A stretch of 64,000 bases of DNA from WTJY01 sp045105475 (lineage in GTDB: Bacteria > Chloroflexota > Anaerolineae > Promineifilales > Promineifilaceae): NCBI GenBank assembly GCA_045105475.1, contig JBGCDP010000027.1, positions 8,760 through 72,759 on the forward strand, in the 5' to 3' direction. Every line of letters begins with the position of its first letter. Position 1 is the first letter of the stretch. The notes under the pieces were generated by a model. That model saw only the letters and a program-made list of their open reading frames with translations. It was not told where the DNA came from and searched no databases. This document shows positions 17,065 to 24,565 of this stretch, piece by piece. The translations under genes were made by a program, and so were the position numbers.

Positions 17065-18233
17065 TAGTTAAATTGTTTTTTCATGTTAGCGGCCGCAAGG
17101 GCATATCCGCCATTTGAGCCATCAATAAAATGGAAGTGATTTGCTTCGTAATCAAACACCATGCAGGTTAGAAGGGTGGCTTCCGCAGAATGGGTGCCAT
17201 AGTAAATTTTACCAGCCTGATATTGCTGTTCTAGATAAGAAATCAGCTTTTTTCCTTTGCGGGGAGTACCGGAAATCACCATGCGTAAGGTGTCATCAAA
17301 TTTTCTAAAATCAGAATTTGCGACCACATCTTTTTTGTAAGCGTTCCAGTCTTGCCGGTATGTTCTGATATTTTGCTTTGTAACTAGGTCTGTTATTCGC
17401 AGTATGGCTGAGAGCCTAGCTTTATAGTAAAGCCTGGCGAATATGTTAACAAAACCAGTGCGGATGCTGGTTTCGTCTTTGAGCCGGCCGTGGCCGTTGT
17501 TGAGATGCAGTTCTTCTGGATGAATCGGGGCATAGTCGTTGGGTGACCCGTAGATGAGGTTGATCTGGTCTAAAATTTCTTTGTAAATCTCATCTGACCC
17601 CGCATCATATTCATCTTGAGTGGTTAGGATAAGTGACAGTACTTCCCCGTGTCGGCTCGGCACATCTTGCCACCGACATTCGAATCCGCTGAAATCGGCC
17701 GATTCGTTGCCAGCCTCAGTCAGCTCAAAACGATAGTGATCATTCTCTGGCGCTTTGAGGAGCTTTTCAGCATAACTTGCGCCACCGCCCCGAAAGACAG
17801 CTTGCGTATAGGCATCTGAAACCTGATGCTTACCTACCCAGATTTCATACCCACCGTGGCGAACATCAGCAACCGGCACCATTCCGACTCTTAGCGAGAG
17901 CGCAAACTGCTCCAATGCCAAACGTTTGGCCCCAAGGATCGCTTGTTTAACTTCAGATTTGACTGAAGGTGGGATGCAGAGCATGGCTCCATCTCCGCCA
18001 AAAATAAATGGAATATTTAGTGGCTTCACTGCGTTTATAACCGCAATGATTGAGGCGACACCTACCGAATTGACCTGACGATATTGACCTGCATTTATCG
18101 CCTTTGTTGAGCCTTGGATGTCTGTGATGACGACAATCCAATCATCTGGCATGCGGGTGTAGTTTTCCATCTCGCACAGCTGTCTGAAATTTGAGAAAGT
18201 AGATAGGTCTGTGTAGAAGTTTGGAGAACTCAT
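17064..18233 (-). CDS. DUF3095 family protein, nucleotidyl-cyclase-like N-terminus
   Basis: This 389-residue protein matches the uncharacterised DUF3095 family. The N-terminal VVITDIQGSTKAINAGQYRQVN segment with FIFGGDGAMLCIP resembles the metal-binding and catalytic strands of class III adenylate/guanylate cyclases, hence a possible signalling role. The C-terminus has HFHFIDGSNGGYALAAANM, typical of the family. It has no signal peptide or membrane helix, so it is probably cytosolic. It is the first gene of the overlapping unit with the GrdB-like selenoprotein and the TSUP permease. Cyclase activity has not been shown for the family and is only suggested here. Confidence 0.85.
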   Translation of the reverse strand: MSSPNFYTDLSTFSNFRQLCEMENYTRMPDDWIVVITDIQGSTKAINAGQYRQVNSVGVASIIAVINAVKPLNIPFIFGGDGAMLCIPPSVKSEVKQAILGAKRLALEQFALSLRVGMVPVADVRHGGYEIWVGKHQVSDAYTQAVFRGGGASYAEKLLKAPENDHYRFELTEAGNESADFSGFECRWQDVPSRHGEVLSLILTTQDEYDAGSDEIYKEILDQINLIYGSPNDYAPIHPEELHLNNGHGRLKDETSIRTGFVNIFARLYYKARLSAILRITDLVTKQNIRTYRQDWNAYKKDVVANSDFRKFDDTLRMVISGTPRKGKKLISYLEQQYQAGKIYYGTHSAEATLLTCMVFDYEANHFHFIDGSNGGYALAAANMKKQFN

Positions 18234-18263
18234 AGAGGTCTTGTTCGATTTCCTGCTTTAAAA

Positions 18264-18293
18264 GCTATCAGCCAAATTTAATTGGCTGATAGC
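18264..18293 (-). terminator. Rho-independent terminator after the VOC gene
   Basis: GCTATCAGCCAA (18264-18275) pairs perfectly with TTGGCTGATAGC (18282-18293). Read on the minus strand, the 12-bp stem is followed by TTTTAAA. It ends the DUF1697-VOC transcript upstream of the DUF3095 operon. Confidence 0.75.
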
Positions 18294-18313
18294 GAAGCGT
18301 ATTGAAATGCTGA

Positions 18314-19177
18314 TTAACTGAGACGTTGCATAAGGGCCGCATTGTCTGGGACATCTAGAAATTGGTCCCATTCAAGGAAATAGCCGGTGGGGTCATAGCC
18401 GACAAAGATATTAACCTTGCCGCTTTCGTCCGTGATTTCCGGCGTGCGCAGTTCGAATCCGGCCGTTGCTTTGGCCTTTTCGAACCACGTGTCAATGGTA
18501 TCAGTCATAAACGAAACCGTCACCCGCTTTTTCTCAGTTACCTTGTGCAGCCCTTTGGCGCCATCGACCAGTCCAATCAAGCTGGATTCTGAGATTTGGT
18601 AGATTTTTGCCCATCCTTGATCACAGATCATTGTGGCCCCTAAAAGCGCTTCGTAAAAGGTTTGGGCGGCCGCAAGATCATCGTAATAGAGCCACTGGAC
18701 AGTTGCTTGCACTCCTAATTCATCCGGCCGTGAGCCGCTCAGATCGTAAATCGTCTCCATATCTTCGACGATAGGTAGCAACTCTTCGTTTTCAGCATGG
18801 GGGTTAAACATCTCGAATTCGAGAAAATACCCTTCAGGGTCAAGGGCGACAAAGCCATCATGGCCGCTCCCTTCTTTAACCGTGTACGGCCGTTCGATCG
18901 TCACACCCTGCTCTTGCAGGTATTCGTACCATTCAGCTACTTCTTCAGTCACCATAGCGATGGTCGTGCTCTGTGGCTCATCGAGGCTGTGCATGCCGTC
19001 AGCCGCGTTTACGAGCGTGATGTACGATGTGGCGCAGATCCGCATGATCTTTGCAAAGCCGTAGTCGCAGACGGTTTCAAAGCCTAAAATGTCGCGATAA
19101 AACAGATGGGCCTTTTCAACGTCGGCATAATAGTAAAAAACGTTGCTAGCTAAAATTGGGGGATTGGTTGTGGTCAT
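18314..19177 (-). CDS. VOC family protein with two glyoxalase/dioxygenase-like domains
   Basis: This protein has two tandem vicinal-oxygen-chelate domains, about residues 8-130 and 155-287, each with paired beta-alpha-beta-beta-beta modules. The strands FYRDILGFETVC / FYEALLGATMIC and the closing DPEGYFLEFEMF / DPTGYFLEWDQF mark the two repeats; the final Glu of each is a potential metal ligand. The start at 19177 has a GAGG ribosome site; an upstream extension is open but unlikely. Members include glyoxalases, dioxygenases and antibiotic-binding proteins, so no reaction is assigned. The DUF1697 gene lies 31 bases upstream on the same strand, so they are probably co-transcribed. Confidence 0.88.
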   Translation of the reverse strand: MTTTNPPILASNVFYYYADVEKAHLFYRDILGFETVCDYGFAKIMRICATSYITLVNAADGMHSLDEPQSTTIAMVTEEVAEWYEYLQEQGVTIERPYTVKEGSGHDGFVALDPEGYFLEFEMFNPHAENEELLPIVEDMETIYDLSGSRPDELGVQATVQWLYYDDLAAAQTFYEALLGATMICDQGWAKIYQISESSLIGLVDGAKGLHKVTEKKRVTVSFMTDTIDTWFEKAKATAGFELRTPEITDESGKVNIFVGYDPTGYFLEWDQFLDVPDNAALMQRLS

Positions 19178-19208
19178 AATGTCCTCTACATTTTGAATGT
19201 TGTTTGTT

Positions 19209-19754
19209 TTAGTTAGTTGTTGCCAGTTCAAGCAGCTTGCGCACGCTTTTCCAATTGCGTGCAGTGGCGGTGACGCCAAGTTTTTTCTCGAAGTAGTTGG
19301 TTGTCATTTTCGATCGGCCGGAACCGTTGGGATAGAACGTATACACTTCTCGGCCGATGATGACTGTTTGCTCATCCGCTGGTCCAATTGCAGGGATTTG
19401 AGCACACGCTTCGGCCGTGGGTGTCTCTTCCAGAAACGTCACGATATACACATTCAATTTTTCTTCAGGTACATGAGTGTGCGGATTCGTTTCGATCACT
19501 TTCTTTAAGTCAGCCGCAGTGCGAATGATGATCGGTACTTCGAAACCATAATTTTCTCGAATCATCGTTTCAATCATGCTTACTAAGGTTGGAATATCAT
19601 CGATTTGACTATTGAAGAAGACATTCCCACTTTGAATGTATGAAGTGACATCTTCAAAACCTAAGCTCGTATAGTGTTCACGAAGCTCTGCCATTTTGAT
19701 TTTTTTCTGCCCACTGACATTGATCCCTCGTAAAATTGAAATGTATTTAGTCAT
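19209..19754 (-). CDS. DUF1697 family protein
   Basis: This small cytosolic protein of about 181 residues matches the widespread DUF1697 family, whose function is unknown. Diagnostic features are the N-terminal ISILRGINVSGQKKIKM, the LGFEDVTSYIQSGNVFF stretch, and the late YFYPNG..RSKMT-like segment followed by TARNWKSVRKL. The start at 19754 begins directly with the conserved MTKYISILRG; the 13 upstream codons are probably untranslated. It heads a two-gene transcript with the VOC protein. Confidence 0.88.
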   Translation of the reverse strand: MTKYISILRGINVSGQKKIKMAELREHYTSLGFEDVTSYIQSGNVFFNSQIDDIPTLVSMIETMIRENYGFEVPIIIRTAADLKKVIETNPHTHVPEEKLNVYIVTFLEETPTAEACAQIPAIGPADEQTVIIGREVYTFYPNGSGRSKMTTNYFEKKLGVTATARNWKSVRKLLELATTN

Positions 19755-20000
19755 ACTTGAATTATCCCACATTTTAGCTGGCCAGCTAGTCACACTACGC
19801 TTCTATTTTAGCCTTTCAGTTTGTTGGTTTTGCTTCTTTGATGTCTTCCCGGTGCTGATTGCTGATAAGCATGGGCAAGACAAATTATTACGAGTCAGTT
19901 AAGTTCTTTCCGGCCGGTTTTGAATCTGGTTACACTCTAAACTTGATAAAAACGGGTGTTGAGAACCGCACCGAAGCAATACCGAAACGGAGGTTTGTTT

Positions 20001-20822
20001 ATGAAAAATAGTTTTTGGATTATTGCAGCCTTTTCAGTCCTAATATTGGGTCTGGCAAGCTGTAGCTCGTCCGAACCCCCATCGGCCGAACCCGCCGCTG
20101 TCGTCGCACCGGAAATTGAAACGGGTGGGGCTGTGGTAGAGGCTGAACAAGTCGAATCAATTGAAGAGATGGATTCTGATGAAGTTGCTCAAGAAAAGGC
20201 TGAGCCTGAGATGGTTGAAGAGGTTGCTGAAGGACCCTCTGCCAGTGAAGTGGCTGCCATGGAAAAAGCGGCCGCTGGCGCAATCCGGGATGAAGAGCGT
20301 GCCCCAACCTTTCGCGGAGCAGACGCTGAAGATGTTGAAGTCGAAGCTGATGAAGTAAAATCTCTCGCTGATTACTTACCCATTTTAGGTCCAGCTCCTG
20401 AAATTATTAACGGAGAGAACTGGATTAATTCTGATCCGCTTACGCTAGAGCAGCTCAAGGGTAAAGTCGTCCTAATTGAATTCTGGACCTATTCCTGAAT
20501 TAATTGCAAACGAGTGATTCCTTCGGTGAAGGAATGGGATGCAAAGTACGCCAATGACGATTTTGAGATCGTCGCAATTCATTATCCAGAATTTAGTTTT
20601 GAAGAAGATTTAGGCAACGTGCAAAACGCTGTGGCTGAGCTTGGGATTGATTACCCGGTGGTGCAGGACAACGGCGGCAAAATCTGGCGCTCGTATCGTC
20701 AGCGCTTTTGGCCCACACGCTACGTCATCGATAAAGAAGGCAATATCCGGTATAAGCACATCGGTGAAGGTGCTTATGATGAGACAGACAAAGTGATTGC
20801 GGCTTTGTTAGCAGAAGAGTAG
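20001..20822 (+). CDS. Selenocysteine-containing thioredoxin-like lipoprotein (UINC active site)
   Basis: This is an exported thiol-disulfide oxidoreductase whose reading frame is interrupted by one TGA (20496-20498) at the redox site. The halves are in the same frame and join as FWTYS-U-INCKRVIPS, matching the FWTYSCINC motif of TlpA/DipZ-like redoxins with the first cysteine replaced by residue 166 selenocysteine. The start at 20001 has GGAGG seven bases upstream. The lipobox is GLASC and an acidic, Glu-rich linker of ~100 residues follows. Downstream, FWPTRYVIDKEGNIRYKHIGEG supplies the cis-Pro region and last strands. A SECIS-like hairpin follows the TGA. Nonsense mutation is the alternative but fits poorly. 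Confidence 0.9.
20517..20535 (+). promoter_or_regulatory. Bacterial SECIS element of the redoxin lipoprotein gene
   Basis: ATTCCTTC-GGT-GAAGGAAT is a perfect 8-bp stem with a GGT loop. If the top C-G pair opens it becomes a 7-bp stem with a 5-nt CGGTG loop. The loop lies about 26-30 bases after the in-frame TGA. Size, position and the loop G-U fit a bacterial SECIS. Confidence 0.8.
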
Positions 20823-20848
20823 TTCTCTGCTAAATTAAAGAGCCGGTA

Positions 20849-20896
20849 AGCAAAAAGGGGTGAAGTGAATTTGTGTTCACTTCACCCCTTTTTGCT
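20849..20896. terminator. Strong bidirectional terminator
   Basis: A perfect 21-bp stem (20849-20869 with 20876-20896) containing AAAAAGGGGTGAAGTGAA and its complement encloses a 6-nt loop. It has T-runs on both strands, separating the convergent redoxin and aldo/keto reductase genes. Confidence 0.9.
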
Positions 20897-20929
20897 TTTA
20901 CTTTTTGCTTTTAAATGAAGGCCTCTCGT

Positions 20930-21916
20930 TTAGCGGCCGAGGATTGTTTCGATTTCTTGCATCTGATCAGCCGTTAGTGGGCCCATCTGCATCGCCTTTG
21001 CATTTTCATCAACCTGAGCAATATTTCTGAATCCTGGAATCGGTATCGTTTGTGAGCTACGTGCCCAAAGCCAAGCCAATGCACCTTGCGTTAAGGTCCG
21101 GCCGTTGCTGGTCAAGACTTCACGTATTGATTCAAGTCGCTTGAGATAATCAGGATTAGGTCTGCCATCCGTAAAGCATTCAACCCAGTCAAAGCCAACC
21201 CCACGTACATCATCTTTGGGCAGTTGGCTGTCACTATTGAACTTGCCGGTGAGGAAGCCCATCGCCAACGGGCCACGACAAATTGCTGCCAAGTTGTTTG
21301 ATTCACAAAACTCAAGCATCTCAGGGGCGTCATGAAAGATGTTGATCTCTGCTTGTACAGCTGAAAAATGGGATCCGTCTAGAAATCGAGCGGCATCGGT
21401 CGCACTGTTGGTGCTCCATCCGTATGTTCGAATCTTGCCTTCTCGAACCAAGCCTTCAAGGGCATCAACTACCCCGGCCGACTGATCACCTGAATGGAGC
21501 TGGTAAAGATCAATGTAATCGGTTTGAAGCCGATTTAGAGAGTCTTCACACGCTCGGCGAATATAGTCGGCTGAGATATCCCGGCCGGTTATCGACCGCG
21601 TTTCTGCATGAAATGCATAGCCAAACTTGCTGGCGAGGATCACATCTTGCCGTTTCCCCTTTAAAGCTTTTCCGACTACTTTCTCGCTATGCCCGGTACC
21701 GTACACGTCGGCGGTGTCAATAAAAGTGACCCCAAGTTCAAGCGCATGCTGAATCGCTTTGATCGATTCATTGTCATCAACATTGCCCCAGCCACGGGGT
21801 TCCCCATCCATAAAAAAAGGGCCGCCTATCGCCCAGCAGCCTAGCCCCATTCCACTAACTTCAATACCGGATTGGCCCAGCTGGCGTTTTATCAAATTGT
21901 CTAGTTTGTTACTCAT
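20930..21916 (-). CDS. Aldo/keto reductase
   Basis: This is an NAD(P)H-dependent carbonyl reductase of the aldo/keto reductase superfamily with a cytosolic TIM barrel of 328 residues. The catalytic tetrad is visible: Asp67 and Tyr72 (FIDTADVYG), Lys97 (LASKFGY) and His141 (YQLHSGD). The C-terminal PIPGFRNIAQVDENAKA segment is the cofactor-binding end. It overlaps the upstream MerR gene by four bases (ATGA), so the pair forms an operon under the MerR-type promoter at 22421-22451. This suggests a role in clearing reactive aldehydes. The exact substrate is not known. Confidence 0.93.
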   Translation of the reverse strand: MSNKLDNLIKRQLGQSGIEVSGMGLGCWAIGGPFFMDGEPRGWGNVDDNESIKAIQHALELGVTFIDTADVYGTGHSEKVVGKALKGKRQDVILASKFGYAFHAETRSITGRDISADYIRRACEDSLNRLQTDYIDLYQLHSGDQSAGVVDALEGLVREGKIRTYGWSTNSATDAARFLDGSHFSAVQAEINIFHDAPEMLEFCESNNLAAICRGPLAMGFLTGKFNSDSQLPKDDVRGVGFDWVECFTDGRPNPDYLKRLESIREVLTSNGRTLTQGALAWLWARSSQTIPIPGFRNIAQVDENAKAMQMGPLTADQMQEIETILGR

Positions 21917-22308
21917 GTTCTATTCTCCGTGCTTATTACGAATTCTTTGCTGCGTTTTCGATAGTGGAACAGTTTGCCCTCGATAACTTTTAGATACCCT
22001 TGGAGCTCTTCGATGTGGCTACATAATGCAGAATGGTGTGTTTCAAACATCTCACATCGTTCAGGAATCGTATGGTCCCCCTCGTCAATTAACGCTAAGA
22101 ACGCCTGCATCTGCTGGATCGACATGCCGGTTGAGCGGAGGCATGACAAGAGGGTGACCCAGTTCAAATCCTTGTCGGTGTACTGCCGATGGCCGCTGGT
22201 ATTTCGCTCGATGTTCTTAATCAGGCCGATGCGTTCGTAGTAGCGAAGCGTGTGAGCACTAACGCCAGTGTTTTCTTCTGTTTGGCGTATGGTGTATCGA
22301 TTGTTCAT
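21913..22308 (-). CDS. MerR family regulator, NmlR/AdhR type
   Basis: This 131-residue one-component regulator has an N-terminal winged helix (YTIRQTEENTGVSAHTLRYYERIGLI) and a C-terminal coiled-coil dimer helix. It lacks the metal-binding cysteines of CueR/MerR. The single Cys56 in LLSCLRSTGMSI aligns with the thiol sensor of the NmlR/AdhR group, which responds to aldehydes and other electrophiles. Its own promoter carries the matching operator, so it probably autoregulates itself and the aldo/keto reductase. The assignment rests on motif, operator and partner gene together; the inducer is inferred. Confidence 0.9.
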   Translation of the reverse strand: MNNRYTIRQTEENTGVSAHTLRYYERIGLIKNIERNTSGHRQYTDKDLNWVTLLSCLRSTGMSIQQMQAFLALIDEGDHTIPERCEMFETHHSALCSHIEELQGYLKVIEGKLFHYRKRSKEFVISTENRT

Positions 22309-22420
22309 ATCAAAATCCTTTGTGAATACTCATGCCAACCATGTCAGTGAGTCGTGATCAAAAGGCCTCTACGGTTAGCTAATGGGCAATTTAAATCACC
22401 CGATTGTCTAGACAAAAAGG

Positions 22421-22451
22421 AGTATACAGCTTAGAGTGCGCTCTAAGTCAA
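22421..22451 (-). promoter_or_regulatory. MerR-type promoter with operator in a 19-bp spacer
   Basis: On the minus strand, TTGACT (22451-22446) and TATACT (22426-22421) are separated by exactly 19 bases. This overlong spacer is the hallmark of MerR-activated promoters. An inverted repeat CTTAGAG-N4-CTCTAAG (22430-22447) covers most of the spacer. It matches the CTTxxAG-N4-CTxxAAG pattern described for AdhR/NmlR operators. It drives the MerR and aldo/keto reductase genes. Confidence 0.85.
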
Positions 22452-22467
22452 AAGGAGATTTTGACAG

Positions 22468-23034
22468 TTATTCTTTGGGCAAATCTTCGAGCAGAGGCGT
22501 TTCTAAAAGCCAGCGATCTTGCTCAAATCCAGCCGCATTGAACAGGATGAACGTTGGCGTGGTTTTGACATTGAGCCTTTCAGCATAGGCTTCGTTGACT
22601 TCGGTGATCATGTTTAAACGCAACACAGTTCCGGCCGCCCACGTGCTTTCAATCCGGCTCACGGCCGGTAAAACGATCAGTCAGGAAAAGCCAAAGTCTG
22701 AGTAAAACTCAACCAGGGTAGGCTTGCCCGTTGAGTTTAAGTAAATCTCGATTTCTTCAATAGACATGAATTCAAGTGAGACTTGAGTTTTTGCGATTGA
22801 AGATGGTCCCGACTCCCCAATTGGATTCTGAATATAGGTTTGACTGATTGAGGCAGAGGGGCTTTGTAGCCAAAACAAAAACGCGGCCGAAATCGCCAAA
22901 AAGCCAAGCCAGACGGTAATTCTGGTCAAGGTCCATCTCTGACGCCATGTGATAAGACTGAAGCTTCCCAGAATAATGACAATAACGGCTATAAGAACGT
23001 TGTTTTGATGGATTATTTGGCTGAGCGTATTCAT
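22468..23034 (-). CDS. Membrane-anchored selenocysteine thioredoxin-like protein (GFSU active site)
   Basis: The 188-residue frame is interrupted once, by a TGA at plus 22681-22683 (residue 118). Joined, it reads VEFYSDFGFS-U-LIVLPAVSRIE, which aligns with thioredoxin WCGPCKMIAP. The first cysteine is replaced by Gly and the second by selenocysteine. TTPTFILFNAAG supplies the cis-proline and last strands. Two hydrophobic helices (about 12-30 and 38-55) anchor the domain, probably facing outside. A SECIS-like hairpin follows the TGA. Loss of the attacking cysteine is unusual and implies chemistry other than ordinary disulfide reduction, or use of Sec alone. A decayed pseudogene is possible, but both halves are well conserved. 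Confidence 0.82.
22654..22668 (-). promoter_or_regulatory. Bacterial SECIS element of the GFSU thioredoxin gene
   Basis: On the minus strand, CCGGC-CGTGA-GCCGG forms a perfect 5-bp GC stem. The 5-nt loop is identical to the one in the GrdB-like gene and starts at the same distance, 18 bases after the TGA. The shared loop and spacing support a genuine SelB-binding element. Confidence 0.75.
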
Positions 23035-23123
23035 ATGTCACAGCATAGCATTTTTGGCCAATGACATAGTTTCAATATTTGTCGTTGGCGTTCCGGCTTG
23101 TTTGACAGGATTATCCTCCAGCT

Positions 23124-23171
23124 ATATCATATCCCTAATTCCCGCATATGCGGGAATTAGGGATATGATAT
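23124..23171. repeat. 48-bp perfect palindrome covering the MFS translation start
   Basis: Every base from 23124 to 23147 pairs with 23171 to 23148 (centre CCCGCAT|ATGCGGG). The right arm contains the AGGG ribosome site (23159-23162) and the first two bases of the MFS start codon. As RNA it would form a 24-bp hairpin hiding the start region. As DNA it could be an operator, perhaps for the ArsR-type regulator encoded downstream. Confidence 0.85.
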
Positions 23172-24537
23172 GAAATTTTCACTCTTTAAAGGGTTTCAGG
23201 CATTTTTTGTCATGTGGATTGGTCAGCTTGTCTCTTTGACCGGAACGGCGATGACTCGTTTTGCTCTAACGATTTGGGCCTATGAAACCACTGGTTCGGC
23301 AACAACTTTGGCTCTTGTCGGCTTTTTCTCTTTTGCACCAGTTGTTTTGTTGAGTCCGGTCGCGGGCGCTTTAGTTGACCGATTTCCTCGAAAAGCTGTT
23401 TTAATCATTAGTGACATGGGGGCTGGACTGGCAAATGTTTTATTGCTGGGGCTGTTGCTGGTAGGCAATTTAGAAATTTGGCACCTTTACGTAGCTGGAT
23501 TCATCGCTGGAGCGTTTGAGTCGTTTCAATTTCCAGCATTATCGGCCGCCATTACGACGATGGTTGATAAAGACCAATATGCGCGGACGAGTGCACTTCA
23601 GAGTGTGGCTGGCTCAGCCTCTGCAATTGCGGCTCCAATCTTGGCGGGGATTCTGCTAACCCTTATCGATCTTGTTGGTATTTTGATTATCGACGTCATT
23701 ACTTTTACGGTGGCTATGGCGACTTTAGCTCTGGTCTTTATACCATCACCGAAAAAATCAGAGGCGGGTCAAGCGGGAAAAGGAAGTTTGAAGCAGGAGA
23801 TAGCTTATGGCTTTCGCTATATTTGGGAACGGCCGAGTCTGATGGGCATGCAGCTTGTTTTTACTCTCACTAACTTAACCGCCATGTTCGCTCTGATCTT
23901 GCTGGCCCCTTTGGTTTTAAGCCTGACCAATAACAATGAACTGACTCTGGGTTGGGTGCAAACTGCAGCCGGCGTTGGAGGCTTGGCTGGTGGGCTCATG
24001 TTAAGCGCATGGGGCGGCCCAAAAAGAAAAGTTCACGGGGTTCTAGTGGCGATGCTGTTGAGTGGTTTCTTTGGGCAGACAATGCTCGGGCTTGGTAGCA
24101 ACTTGATGATATGGCTGGTTGGCAGCTTTTTCTTTTCATTTTTTATTCCCGTCATGAACAGTTCGAATCAGGCGATTTGGCAGATGAAAGTGCCGCCTGA
24201 TTTACAGGGGCGGGTCTTTTCAGTGCGACGGCTTATCGCCCAACTGACCGCACCTATTGCGATGTTGCTCGCTGGTCCACTGGCTGACCGTGTCTTTGAG
24301 CCCGGCATGCTGCCAGGGGGTGCTTTAGCTCCGATATTTGGCCCGATTTTCGGGACGGAGACGGGCTCGGGCATTCGACTAATCTTTGTGATTACCGGGG
24401 TGTTGAGTATGCTTGTAGCGGTCGGTGGCTATGCGTTCCCGGCCGTGCGTGATATCGAAACAATTTTGCCGGATTATGATGCTTCCACTGAAAAGCCAAG
24501 CGAAAAAGAAGGTGACTTAGCAGCTGTGGCACAATAA
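23170..24537 (+). CDS. MFS transporter
   Basis: This 455-residue protein of about 12 helices belongs to the major facilitator superfamily, DHA3-like drug-efflux type. FFVMWIGQLVSLTGTAMTRFAL is the first helix, GALVDRFPRKAVLI is the conserved loop 2-3 motif A, and YGFRYIWERPSL is the central loop typical of this group. The start lies at the edge of a perfect palindrome that also covers its ribosome site. An ArsR-type regulator follows 28 bases downstream on the same strand and probably controls it. The substrate is unknown; export of a toxic compound is an inference. Confidence 0.9.
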   Translation: MKFSLFKGFQAFFVMWIGQLVSLTGTAMTRFALTIWAYETTGSATTLALVGFFSFAPVVLLSPVAGALVDRFPRKAVLIISDMGAGLANVLLLGLLLVGNLEIWHLYVAGFIAGAFESFQFPALSAAITTMVDKDQYARTSALQSVAGSASAIAAPILAGILLTLIDLVGILIIDVITFTVAMATLALVFIPSPKKSEAGQAGKGSLKQEIAYGFRYIWERPSLMGMQLVFTLTNLTAMFALILLAPLVLSLTNNNELTLGWVQTAAGVGGLAGGLMLSAWGGPKRKVHGVLVAMLLSGFFGQTMLGLGSNLMIWLVGSFFFSFFIPVMNSSNQAIWQMKVPPDLQGRVFSVRRLIAQLTAPIAMLLAGPLADRVFEPGMLPGGALAPIFGPIFGTETGSGIRLIFVITGVLSMLVAVGGYAFPAVRDIETILPDYDASTEKPSEKEGDLAAVAQ

Positions 24538-24565
24538 ATCTTTATAGTCGACTAGGTAATTTCTT

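Noticed and set aside
16258..23034. Treating the three TGA-interrupted genes as pseudogenes or sequencing errors
   Set aside because: Each has one TGA only, at a redox motif, with intact flanking halves and a SECIS-like hairpin at the right distance; no TAA/TAG or frameshift accompanies them.
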